Assembly (NCBI RefSeq): GCF_001458175.1
Contig: NZ_CYPW01000020.1
Coordinates: 1 to 39,274, forward strand
Reading direction: 5' to 3'
DNA from: Shimia marina
GTDB lineage: Bacteria; Pseudomonadota; Alphaproteobacteria; Rhodobacterales; Rhodobacteraceae
DNA length: 39,274 nt
Part shown: positions 23,575 through 30,474 of the stretch, piece after piece
How positions within the stretch are numbered: position 1 is the stretch's first letter
Layout of the letters: each line of letters starts with the position of its first letter
Notes under the pieces: model-generated
Databases searched by the model: none
What the model was told of the DNA's origin: nothing
What the model saw: only the letters and a program-made list of their open reading frames with translations
Program-made: the position numbers and the translations under genes

Positions 23575-25378
23575 GAGTCACGCCCTTTTCGCCATCGATT
23601 TCTGTATGCTGCTGGCGCTGCACTTCAATCTCTTCACTGGCGATTTCGTTAAGCACATGTTCCATCGCGACGGAATTCGCCAGCTCTGGTTCACTCTGCA
23701 GATAGGCCTTGGCCACATAAAGGCGATCCAGCCGATCTTCGAGGTGATCTTCCAAAGCGCTTTCATCACCGATAGCCAGATCAGCGGCGCGGTCATCACC
23801 AACTAGCTCATTCAGTTCCCGGCGCAGTGTGTCACGCTCCAAATTATCTCGGAATGGATCTGAAGCCGGATCCTGCTGCAAGTGCTGAAGAGCATCGGAC
23901 GCGACCGGCGGCAGGTTCTCGACCGGCGCACGGTCATTTTCAACCACTTCGGTTGCCCCTGCATCACGCAAAATCGCCGCCTCGTTCAGCACTCGCCCCA
24001 GCTCACCATGCAGCTCATCCAGGCGATCAACAGCTTTTTCCAGATCGTCACGCTTAGACAGGTCGAGCCCTTCGGTTTCAGCGATAGCAACCAAATCCCG
24101 GCTAAGCCATTGTCGCTCCAGCGCCGCATTCTGCGCGCCAATCTCGATACGAGACACAACTTCCTGCCTGGAAATACCGGTGTCTTTCAATGCCAACTGA
24201 AGCCGATCCGCCACGGCATCACTACGCAGCTTGTCCTGCACCTGATCCGCAATATTCTCGGCCGAATAGATCCCACTGTCAGACGGGGTTTCCAGCAAAG
24301 TGTTAGAACGCACACCAATTGGGCTGAGGTGAGAGATTGAACGATAGATCTCGTTCAGCTCCTGCTCCAGCGCAGCGCGCCGCTCCGGCGGAGCATCGGC
24401 CACCACTTTTTCGGCCTGCTCAATCTTGCCGTGGAACGCATCCACGACCTCGTCAAAGGAATGCTGTTCCTCGGCCATGCCATATACCTTTCCATCTGCT
24501 TCAATCGGTTTGCCCTGCGCCAAGAGCCGCGCGGCCTTGTCCAAAGCAGCAGCAATGTCATACTGGTTCTCGCGCGAGGCCTCGGCAGCCAGGCCGCGAT
24601 AAAGCCGCGCATTCTGCGCCACCTCACGCAAGGCATTGTCGAGCTCCGGACCAACGCGCTCGCGCTCGGTCAGCTTATGGCCCGTGGCTTCTGCGCGACG
24701 CTGGTCAATGTCGCTGGGCCTATTCGTCGTAATCCCGCGCTCGCGTTTTCGGGTGGCCTCAAGCCGTAGCCCAAAGCGATCCGACACTTCGACCATGGCC
24801 TCGCGAAAACGGTCGTAGTTGAAGTGATGCCCCTTCTTGAAAAAGAAGAACTCACCATCCTTGCTGCGCCGGTTCAAAACGATATGCGCGTGCGGATGGT
24901 CCCGGTCCTCATGCACTGCCGCGATATAGTCAAAGTGGCTGCCTTCGCCCTGAAATAACCGCTCGCAGACCTCGCGTGTGATCTCGGCGACATCCACGCC
25001 GCGCGTGCCAATCGGAAAGGCCATCAAGAGATGCGAGGTATGCCCAAGCTTTGGATAAAACCCTTCATTCCACTGCGCTGAAAACCGGCGCGTGACCTGC
25101 TCGGCCTCTTTGGCGGACAAGATTCTTTGGCCGTCATAGGTGCCGCGGCTGTCGATGATGAAACTCGACTTGGTGGTCAGGTAATTCAACTGATTGCGCA
25201 GTTGTGCTTTGGTATGGGTGCCGCCATCTCGAATGGCTTTGAAGATCGCGGGGGAATGCCCCATGGCGGCGCGCGCCATTTGTTTTGTGCGGGCGCGCGG
25301 AACGCTGCCGCGAATGCGGCTCCAGTCGCGGTCGAAAAAGGCCTCCTGTGCGGCGGCCACGGCGCTATTCCGGGCCAT
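23567..25378 (-). CDS. virD2: VirD2-family relaxase
   Basis: 603 residues from the ATG at 25378, which has GGGAGG eight bases upstream; an in-frame start at 25423 lacks this. The relaxase fold lies in the first ~250 residues: a Tyr-containing motif LRNQLNYLTTKS (Tyr67, candidate nicking residue), TSHLLMAFPIGT, and the metal-binding motif HEDRDHPHAHIVLNRR at about 156-171, followed by the basic RKRERGITTNRP. The remaining ~350 residues are helical and acidic. The protein nicks oriT, stays covalently on the 5' end and is exported with the strand. Its ATG lies inside the end of mobC (14-bp overlap), so the two are translated together. Confidence 0.9.
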   Translation of the reverse strand: MARNSAVAAAQEAFFDRDWSRIRGSVPRARTKQMARAAMGHSPAIFKAIRDGGTHTKAQLRNQLNYLTTKSSFIIDSRGTYDGQRILSAKEAEQVTRRFSAQWNEGFYPKLGHTSHLLMAFPIGTRGVDVAEITREVCERLFQGEGSHFDYIAAVHEDRDHPHAHIVLNRRSKDGEFFFFKKGHHFNYDRFREAMVEVSDRFGLRLEATRKRERGITTNRPSDIDQRRAEATGHKLTERERVGPELDNALREVAQNARLYRGLAAEASRENQYDIAAALDKAARLLAQGKPIEADGKVYGMAEEQHSFDEVVDAFHGKIEQAEKVVADAPPERRAALEQELNEIYRSISHLSPIGVRSNTLLETPSDSGIYSAENIADQVQDKLRSDAVADRLQLALKDTGISRQEVVSRIEIGAQNAALERQWLSRDLVAIAETEGLDLSKRDDLEKAVDRLDELHGELGRVLNEAAILRDAGATEVVENDRAPVENLPPVASDALQHLQQDPASDPFRDNLERDTLRRELNELVGDDRAADLAIGDESALEDHLEDRLDRLYVAKAYLQSEPELANSVAMEHVLNEIASEEIEVQRQQHTEIDGEKGVTHG

Positions 25379-25955
25379 CGGCAAAGCCTCCCAGAACGCG
25401 GGCAACCTCGCCGGACAGCTCACTGCGGCGACGCTGCGCCATGTCCTGAATCTCGTCCGCGATGTCGAAGATCAGCCTGGCCAAGGCGCGCACCTGACCA
25501 TGGGCTGAGCTGCCATAAGGCGGCGTCTTGCCCTGGCGCTTTGCCTCGTTCAGGCGCTGCGCAATCTGGTTGATGTTGTTGCCGGTGCGATTGAGCGAGG
25601 CCGAGAGCCCCTGCATTTTGTTGGCCAGTTCATCATCGGGAACGAAGAGATCATTTGAGGCATGGATCAACCTCCGCAACCCCTCCGCACGGCTGGCGAT
25701 ATCATGGCGCGTCAGCACCGCATCAAAGCTCGCCAACTCCTTCGGCGTGAGCCGAACATTCACCAGCTCAGAGCGCACACGCCCGTCGAGTTTGCCGCTT
25801 TGATTGGCCTTCAATGTGTAGAAGATGCTGCGGGTTGTGACGCCAAACTCTCGAGCCAGATCCTCGATCGGCACACCCTCGGCACGCTTACGCACAATGG
25901 CAAAACGCTGGTTTTGCGTCAGTCGCCTGTGCCGTGGTGTGCGCGGTCGACCCAT
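25365..25955 (-). CDS. mobC: MobC-like relaxosome accessory protein
   Basis: 196 residues. An N-terminal helix-turn-helix-like segment (RFAIVRKRAEGVPIEDLAREFGVTTRSIFYTL) is followed by a ribbon-helix-helix-like strand RSELVNVRLTPKELASFDAVL and the MobC signature LSASLNRTGNNINQIAQRLNEAKRQG. MobC proteins bind oriT and help the relaxase open the duplex. The gene is transcribed away from the palindrome-bearing region at 25956-26163, which it may bind and autoregulate. Confidence 0.88.
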   Translation of the reverse strand: MGRPRTPRHRRLTQNQRFAIVRKRAEGVPIEDLAREFGVTTRSIFYTLKANQSGKLDGRVRSELVNVRLTPKELASFDAVLTRHDIASRAEGLRRLIHASNDLFVPDDELANKMQGLSASLNRTGNNINQIAQRLNEAKRQGKTPPYGSSAHGQVRALARLIFDIADEIQDMAQRRRSELSGEVARVLGGFADGPE

Positions 25956-26022
25956 GTGAAGTAATCACCCCTATTTCTTGCCAGTCTCATACAGGCAGCT
26001 CTGTTATGGCATTCAGCCACAA

Positions 26023-26050
26023 TTGAATCAATATTATAATATTGATTCAA
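26023..26050. repeat. 28-bp perfect palindrome
   Basis: A self-complementary AT-rich run starting TTGAATCAATATTA and mirrored exactly. It is enclosed by the 10-bp inverted pair at 25989 and 26051. It could be an oriT hairpin or the operator for MobC. Confidence 0.9.
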
Positions 26051-26089
26051 CTGCCTGTATTCCGTTTGGAGCAACCACGGGCTGCAACC

Positions 26090-26106
26090 GCCGGGCAAAG
26101 CCCGGC
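26090..26106. repeat. GC-rich hairpin GCCGGGC-AAA-GCCCGGC
   Basis: Perfect 7-bp stem with an AAA loop, about 60 bp before the putative antitoxin gene. No T-run follows, so it is more likely an oriT structure than a terminator. Confidence 0.6.
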
Positions 26107-26163
26107 CAAACAGGGCAACGTATCCTTTTGCATTTGTTCACCAAACCATGGTAGGTTAGCCCT

Positions 26164-26379
26164 ATGAGGAAAAGCGCTACTATAACACGCTCGTCTTCGA
26201 CGGGCCGGTTTGTTTCCAAGACTGTTGGCAAGGGCAAAGCTGCAAAGTTTGCTTTGGTCGAAGGCATGTCTTTGAATGAACGCTCTGCAACTCTTATGGC
26301 CCGCATGGAACGGCGCGGTCTAAAAGGTGACGCAATGCGCAGCGCGATTGCTGGTTCCTTTACCGCCAAGCGGAGCTGA
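26164..26379 (+). CDS. Putative antitoxin upstream of Fic
   Basis: 71 residues, strongly basic: MRKSATITRSSSTGRFVSKTVGKGKAAKF, then LVEGMSLNERSATLMARMERRG and a hydrophobic-polar tail. The first part resembles the short RSSxTGRFVS N-terminus found in several small antitoxin-like proteins. It ends on the first base of the Fic start codon (TGATG), the tight arrangement usual for toxin-antitoxin pairs. The canonical inhibitory motif of class I Fic antitoxins (S/T-x3-E-G/N) is not clearly present, so the antitoxin role rests on context. Confidence 0.6.
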   Translation: MRKSATITRSSSTGRFVSKTVGKGKAAKFALVEGMSLNERSATLMARMERRGLKGDAMRSAIAGSFTAKRS

Positions 26380-26960
26380 TGAGCCGCTACAACGCGACCG
26401 AGGATCCGCTTTGCTATCCCGGGTCGCAGGTTCTGATTAACAAGGCAGATCTCCGAAATCAGGATGATCTTGATCAGTTTGAGCAACTGATGTTCTTGTC
26501 TCGTTCAGAAGAACCTTTGCCAGAGGGCAACTTGGACTACGGCCACTACAAGAAAATCCATCATCACTTCTTTCAGGATGTCTATGACTGGGCCGGGCAT
26601 CCCCGAGAAATCCGAACCGGCAAAGGTGGAAATTGGTTCTGTTACCCGGAGTACATTGATCCAGAAATGCAAAAGCTCTTCGCGCAACTTGCTGCTGAAG
26701 ATCATTTGCGCAATTTTCCTGATCCTGACGAATTTGCGAACCGCGCAGCACATTTCATAGCTGAAATTAACGCGGTTCACCCCTTCCGTGAAGGCAATGG
26801 GCGCTGCCAGCTGACGCTGCTGGATTTGCTTCTTAGTGTGTCCGGGTTTGAAATGCATGAAGATCAAATCGATCCGGATATTTTCATGCAGGCCATGATT
26901 GCCAGCTTTCATGGGGACAATACGCCATTGGCACGGGCAATCCGCCTGATGATGGATTGA
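26379..26960 (+). CDS. Fic-domain protein, probable toxin
   Basis: 193 residues. The Fic fold is clear: YGHYKKIHHHFFQDVYDWAG, REIRTGKGG, a flap-like stretch FCYPEYID, and the active loop HPFREGNGR at 134-142 with catalytic His134. The usual motif ends in a second Arg two residues further (GNGRxxR); here it is GNGRCQL, so one phosphate-binding residue is replaced by Leu. Fic enzymes transfer AMP or related groups to target proteins. No BID or other T4SS signal domain is fused. Its place in the leading region beside oriT suggests a maintenance or post-transfer role for the pair. Confidence 0.85.
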   Translation: MSRYNATEDPLCYPGSQVLINKADLRNQDDLDQFEQLMFLSRSEEPLPEGNLDYGHYKKIHHHFFQDVYDWAGHPREIRTGKGGNWFCYPEYIDPEMQKLFAQLAAEDHLRNFPDPDEFANRAAHFIAEINAVHPFREGNGRCQLTLLDLLLSVSGFEMHEDQIDPDIFMQAMIASFHGDNTPLARAIRLMMD

Positions 26961-27229
26961 GCGACTAAACCGACGCGTCGCCCCGCGCGACAGCACACGA
27001 TACAATCTAGAGGGCAAAACACTCGCTCTAACCTGATATAGACCGCCCAGCCATCGATCTATTTGGGATCATCGAAGTATTCCTGACCACCATCGGGCAG
27101 ATTGCAGCCCCCCTGCAGATGCACGCTGGCGCGGCCCTATCGGGCCGCTTGCTTAATCTAAGAGAATTTCATGGTGAATCCTCTGCACTGTCCGCGATGA
27201 GAAGTTCATCAGGCTTGCCGTTCAGGCGG
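26961..27229. other. Spacer between Fic and the ardC operon end
   Basis: No gene is supported. It carries the 7-bp GC stem at 27131-27148 described separately. Confidence 0.4.
27131..27148. terminator. Hairpin GCGGCCC-TATC-GGGCCGC, weak terminator candidate
   Basis: Perfect 7-bp stem between the convergent ends of the fic gene and the ardC operon. Only TTGCTTAAT follows on the plus strand, so termination strength is doubtful. Confidence 0.35.
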
Positions 27230-27385
27230 TTACCATCCCGGCTGGCCAAACCGGTAGCTGACCCATTCCGCATGTAGGTAGGTGAGGTACCGCCCGAAGC
27301 CGTCTCGCTTCACCACATACCCGCTGTTGACCCAATGAACGCGGTTGCCCGCGTCCACTGCTGTTTTGATCTTTTCCAAAATCAT
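27230..27385 (-). CDS. 51-residue hypothetical protein
   Basis: MILEKIKTAVDAGNRVHWVN, then GYVVKRDGFGRYLTYLHAEWVSYRFGQPGW. The sequence is rich in aromatic residues, balanced in charge and ends in a natural stop, and looks like the small conserved proteins often found beside ardC on alphaproteobacterial plasmids. Its ATG overlaps the stop of the preceding gene (ATGA), so it is the last gene of the ardC operon. A longer frame over the same bases at 27222-27431 is a shadow. The function is unknown. Confidence 0.65.
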   Translation of the reverse strand: MILEKIKTAVDAGNRVHWVNSGYVVKRDGFGRYLTYLHAEWVSYRFGQPGW

Positions 27386-27585
27386 TGCAACGCCATCTCA
27401 AGAATTGCAATAGCACCAAGGCAATCATCAATGAATGGCTGCTCTTCCCCCTCCATATCGTTCAGTTCCAGCCGGTTCAGAACCGCATAAAGCGTTGCGC
27501 GTGCTTCTTGGGCAGCGCCTCTGAGGGACAGGACATCATCCAGCCGCGCGGTTGCAAAATCGTCGCTGTGATAGTCGGGTTTCAT
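27382..27585 (-). CDS. 67-residue hypothetical protein downstream of ardC
   Basis: MKPDYHSDDFATARLDDVLS to LGAIAILEMALQ: an acidic, all-helical small protein with no motif I can name. It overlaps the end of ardC by four bases and the start of the 51-residue gene by four bases, so the three form one minus-strand operon expressed in the leading region. Confidence 0.65.
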   Translation of the reverse strand: MKPDYHSDDFATARLDDVLSLRGAAQEARATLYAVLNRLELNDMEGEEQPFIDDCLGAIAILEMALQ

Positions 27586-28460
27586 GCTGCGACCTCCTCA
27601 GATTTGGCTGCGGCCTGCAGAACAAAATCGGCTGCCTTCTGCGCCTCGGACGCCGCACGGAAAATCACCCTTTTGTCCTCCTTCAGTGCTTTCAACCAGC
27701 CTTCAACATAAGCGGCGCTTTGGTCAAATTCTGGTGCAACGCCGATCTTAGCACCAAGAAAACACGCGCCGATTTCTGCAACCAGCTCCTCAAAGGCATA
27801 GGCCTCACGGTTCGCAAATTTTTTGATCCGCTCCAGACGCTTTTCGCTGCCAGTCCAATGGATCACCTCATGGGCCAACGTTCCATAGTAGCCTGCCGCC
27901 TTGTGAAACGTGGCAACCGGCGGCATGTGAATGTGGTCTTCGGCGGGGTTGTAGTAGGCACGTGGGTCGTCGCTGGTGAGGATATCCGCCCCTGTCCGGT
28001 CGAAAAACGCCTCAAGCTCCGGATCCTCCATCGTCCCAAGGTCGCGCGGGGCCTCGGGCCGGATGTAGTTATCCTCCGGCAAGCCCTCGATCTGATCCGC
28101 ATTGAACACGCGATAGGCGCGCGCATAGGGCAGCTCTTCCTCGAGCCCCTGTTCGTTTTCTCGGGTGAATGTACCGTATTTGACCACGGTGGACGACGTC
28201 TTACCTTTCCGGACCTGGCCGCCCAGTTCTTGCGCCTGTTTGTAGGTCATCCAGCGGCTGGACACATAGCCATGCTTGGCCGCCATGACCCAGAGCATTA
28301 AGACATTAATCCCGCGATACTCCTCCCCGTTATGTCGGCTCGGCAGGGCAATGCCCGACGCGCTCCCAATCCACGGCTTGCGCCATGGCGGTGTGCCTGC
28401 CTCGATCTCTGCAATAATGGTGTCGGTGATATGAGTATAAACATCAAACTTCGGTGCCAT
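27582..28460 (-). CDS. ardC: ArdC-type antirestriction protein
   Basis: 292 residues. The N-terminal ssDNA-binding domain (DUF1738-like) is marked by VYTHITDTIIAEIEAGTPPWRKPW, NGEEYRGINVLMLW, WMTYKQAQELGGQVRKG and TVVKYGTF. The C-terminal half is a metallopeptidase with HEVIHWTG at 197-204 and the third-ligand helix FEELVAEIGACFLG. ArdC binds the incoming strand and protects it from host restriction, and is usually among the first genes to enter the recipient. The gene reads towards oriT. The inverted repeat at 28652-28724 lies about 200 bp upstream. Confidence 0.92.
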   Translation of the reverse strand: MAPKFDVYTHITDTIIAEIEAGTPPWRKPWIGSASGIALPSRHNGEEYRGINVLMLWVMAAKHGYVSSRWMTYKQAQELGGQVRKGKTSSTVVKYGTFTRENEQGLEEELPYARAYRVFNADQIEGLPEDNYIRPEAPRDLGTMEDPELEAFFDRTGADILTSDDPRAYYNPAEDHIHMPPVATFHKAAGYYGTLAHEVIHWTGSEKRLERIKKFANREAYAFEELVAEIGACFLGAKIGVAPEFDQSAAYVEGWLKALKEDKRVIFRAASEAQKAADFVLQAAAKSEEVAA

Positions 28461-28544
28461 TGGTGGCCTCCTCGATCAAAGTGACGCGGGTGAGGCTTCG
28501 CGCCCCCTTCCGCCGATGGGCTGCGCCTCGGCCACCTGATCTGA

Positions 28545-28564
28545 CCGAATACGCATGTATTCGG
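28545..28564. repeat. Hairpin CCGAATAC-GCAT-GTATTCGG
   Basis: Perfect 8-bp stem with a 4-base loop, 85-105 bp upstream of ardC. It could be an operator or part of a structured leader. Confidence 0.6.
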
Positions 28565-28651
28565 CGGAACAGAGTGGGAGAGGGCAAAGCCCGACCCGCG
28601 GCCCTGAACGGGGCTGTCAATCGGCCACATTTGCGAAGAAAATGTCTGCGA

Positions 28652-28724
28652 CAAAATCAGACACCAATTTGCCCCGCGAGGAATGGCTCGACCGCGAGAC
28701 AGGGGAAATTGGTGCCTGATTTTG
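28652..28724. repeat. Long imperfect inverted repeat upstream of ardC
   Basis: The left arm 28652-28675 (CAAAATCAG..CACCAATTT.CCCC) pairs with the right arm 28702-28724 (GGGG.AATTGGTG.CTGATTTTG) with about two mismatches around a 26-base centre that itself can form CTCG/CGAG. Such a fold in single-stranded transferred DNA could act as a promoter for early ardC expression; this is inference. Confidence 0.6.
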
Positions 28725-28968
28725 GGGATGGACTAAGGTTGACCGCCACGATCAGGGATGTTGGGCGGAAACACCAAATAAATGCTTGGACTGGGGTTAG
28801 CGGGCTGAAGGCCCGTCAAGCCCAAGTTTACCCATCCATCTCCGGCGATATAGCAGACTACGAGTTTCGTTCAGTCCGCAATCGAAGGGCACTCCGAAAG
28901 ATAGTTGGCAAATGCCAGGAAATAATCTTTAGATTGTAATCAGTTCATTGATAGCCAAGATATTTCAC

Positions 28969-30474
28969 ATGAAACCAGTTCCGGGACCTAAAACCAACAT
29001 TCGAGAGGTCGATGCAACTCCGTATGCGGCCTCACTTATCGAAGGGCATCGTGATTTTGGATACAGTCTCGAAACCGCTCTAGCTGACATTATAGATAAT
29101 TCGATCACTGCCGATGCTAACGTAGTACAGCTGGTCGCCAATACGTCGTTAGACATGCCGTGGATCGCACTGGCGGACAATGGCATCGGCATGTTTGAAG
29201 CTGAACTCATCGAGGCCATGCGACTGGGTTCGAAGAATCCGACAGCGACAAGAGCCTCCAAGGACCTAGGTCGCTTTGGCTTAGGATTGAAAAGCGCTAG
29301 CCTCTCGCAATGCCGAAAATTGACGGTTTTGACGCGCCGTGGAGGCAAAGTCGCGTGCGCACGCTGGGACCTTGACCGCGTTGCTAGGCGCAACGATTGG
29401 AGCCTCGAGCTTATTGACGATTGGGAGACTGTAAATGGCTTTGATCTTCTGCCAGAATCCGGCACCGTGGTTGTCTGGGAGAAACTCGACCGGTTGAGCG
29501 GTGGGTATACTCATGATCGAGCAAAACGTGCTGCGCATTTGAACGCAGAGGTGGCGGGTGCAGAGCACCATCTCCGTTTGGTCTTTCATCGATTTCTTGA
29601 AGGGCCAACTCCCCGCATCAAACTGTCACTCAACGGTCGGACCTTGAAGCCCATCGACCCCATGGCAAGCAACCATCCCGCTACGCAGAAAGATCCGGAT
29701 GATCCGCTTCGCCTCAAGAACGGGATCATTCACGTACGTTGCCACACACTCCCGCACCACAAACGCATGTCCCGAGAAGCTTGGGAAGAAATAGGTGGGC
29801 CCGAGGGACACTTAAAATCCCAAGGGCTGTACGTTTATCGCGAAAACCGTCTGATCATTGCGGGCGGGTGGTTGGGGTTAGCGCGGCAATCCGAACTTAC
29901 CAAGCTCTGCCGCATAGCGGTCGATATTCCGAACACCATGGACGCCGAATGGAAAATCGACGTCAAGAAAGCCTCGGCTCAACTGCCGCCAGTAGTCCGA
30001 GAACGCTTGAAAAAAGTGGTGGAGAGGTTTGCAGGAACCTCAAAAAGAACCTACCGCAGTCGCGGCCGGAAACTTGTGGATGAAAGCCGCTTCCCGCTTT
30101 GGAACCGCGTGCAAAGGGACGAACAGATCATTTTCCGTCCCAACCATGAGCATCCGGTTTTCCGCGAGTTTGCAGAAAAACTGCCGGAACACCTGCGAGA
30201 AGGATTTGATCGGTGTCTGCGCCTTATTGGATCCGGCCTGCCAATCGAAACCCTTCACGCCGAGTTTGTCGGCAACGGCGAGGCCGTTACGCCGGACGTG
30301 ACCGAGGAAAACGACTTGAAGGAACTGGTTTTTTCTCTCGCAACTACGTTGATGGAAAATGGCGTCGATGCAGATGCCCTGCCAGAAACCATGCAAAGCT
30401 ACCCAATGCTGAATTCCAATTGGAGTTCGGTTTCGCAATTGATTGAAGAATATTTGAGGACAAAAGTGCAATGA
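28969..30474 (+). CDS. GHKL (HSP90-like, MORC-type) ATPase
   Basis: 501 residues from ATG 28969 (a TTG at 28948 would add seven). The ATP-binding Bergerat fold is clear: N box LETALADIIDNSITADA (about 35-50), G1 box LADNGIGM (68-75), and G2 box DLGRFGLGLKSASLSQC (about 99-115). A transducer-like domain follows, with a conserved Lys region (DAEWKIDVKKASAQLPP) as in MutL/MORC proteins. GHKL ATPases of this kind act as DNA-clamping, ATP-driven switches in prokaryotic restriction-type systems together with Z1, PD-(D/E)XK and AIPR proteins, exactly the genes that follow. Its stop overlaps the next start (ATGA). Confidence 0.88.
   Translation: MKPVPGPKTNIREVDATPYAASLIEGHRDFGYSLETALADIIDNSITADANVVQLVANTSLDMPWIALADNGIGMFEAELIEAMRLGSKNPTATRASKDLGRFGLGLKSASLSQCRKLTVLTRRGGKVACARWDLDRVARRNDWSLELIDDWETVNGFDLLPESGTVVVWEKLDRLSGGYTHDRAKRAAHLNAEVAGAEHHLRLVFHRFLEGPTPRIKLSLNGRTLKPIDPMASNHPATQKDPDDPLRLKNGIIHVRCHTLPHHKRMSREAWEEIGGPEGHLKSQGLYVYRENRLIIAGGWLGLARQSELTKLCRIAVDIPNTMDAEWKIDVKKASAQLPPVVRERLKKVVERFAGTSKRTYRSRGRKLVDESRFPLWNRVQRDEQIIFRPNHEHPVFREFAEKLPEHLREGFDRCLRLIGSGLPIETLHAEFVGNGEAVTPDVTEENDLKELVFSLATTLMENGVDADALPETMQSYPMLNSNWSSVSQLIEEYLRTKVQ

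Larger units (their letters stand above)
25956..26163. other. oriT: Probable origin of transfer (oriT) and control region
   Basis: This divergent spacer between mobC and the antitoxin/Fic pair holds a perfect 28-bp AT-rich palindrome at 26023-26050, a 10-bp inverted pair ATACAGGCAG/CTGCCTGTAT at 25989-25998 and 26051-26060, and a 7-bp GC hairpin GCCGGGC-AAA-GCCCGGC at 26090-26106. Placement next to mobC and the relaxase is where oriT is expected. The exact nick site cannot be fixed; GTATCCTTTTGC near 26120 is only loosely like known nick sequences. Confidence 0.6.
28461..28968. other. Divergent spacer between ardC and the defence operon
   Basis: No gene is supported in about 500 bases. It contains an 8-bp stem CCGAATAC/GTATTCGG at 28545-28564 and a long imperfect inverted repeat at 28652-28724. 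TTGGCA at 28905 with AT-rich sequence some 19 bp later (TAGATT) is a weak promoter candidate for the GHKL operon. Confidence 0.4.

Noticed and set aside
26115..26130. GTATCCTTTTGC as a VirD2-type nick site
   Set aside because: Only the ATCCT core matches known nick regions; not enough to fix a nick position.
27222..27431. 69-residue minus-strand frame
   Set aside because: It overlaps the better 51-residue frame at 27230-27385 that has operon coupling and a natural sequence.
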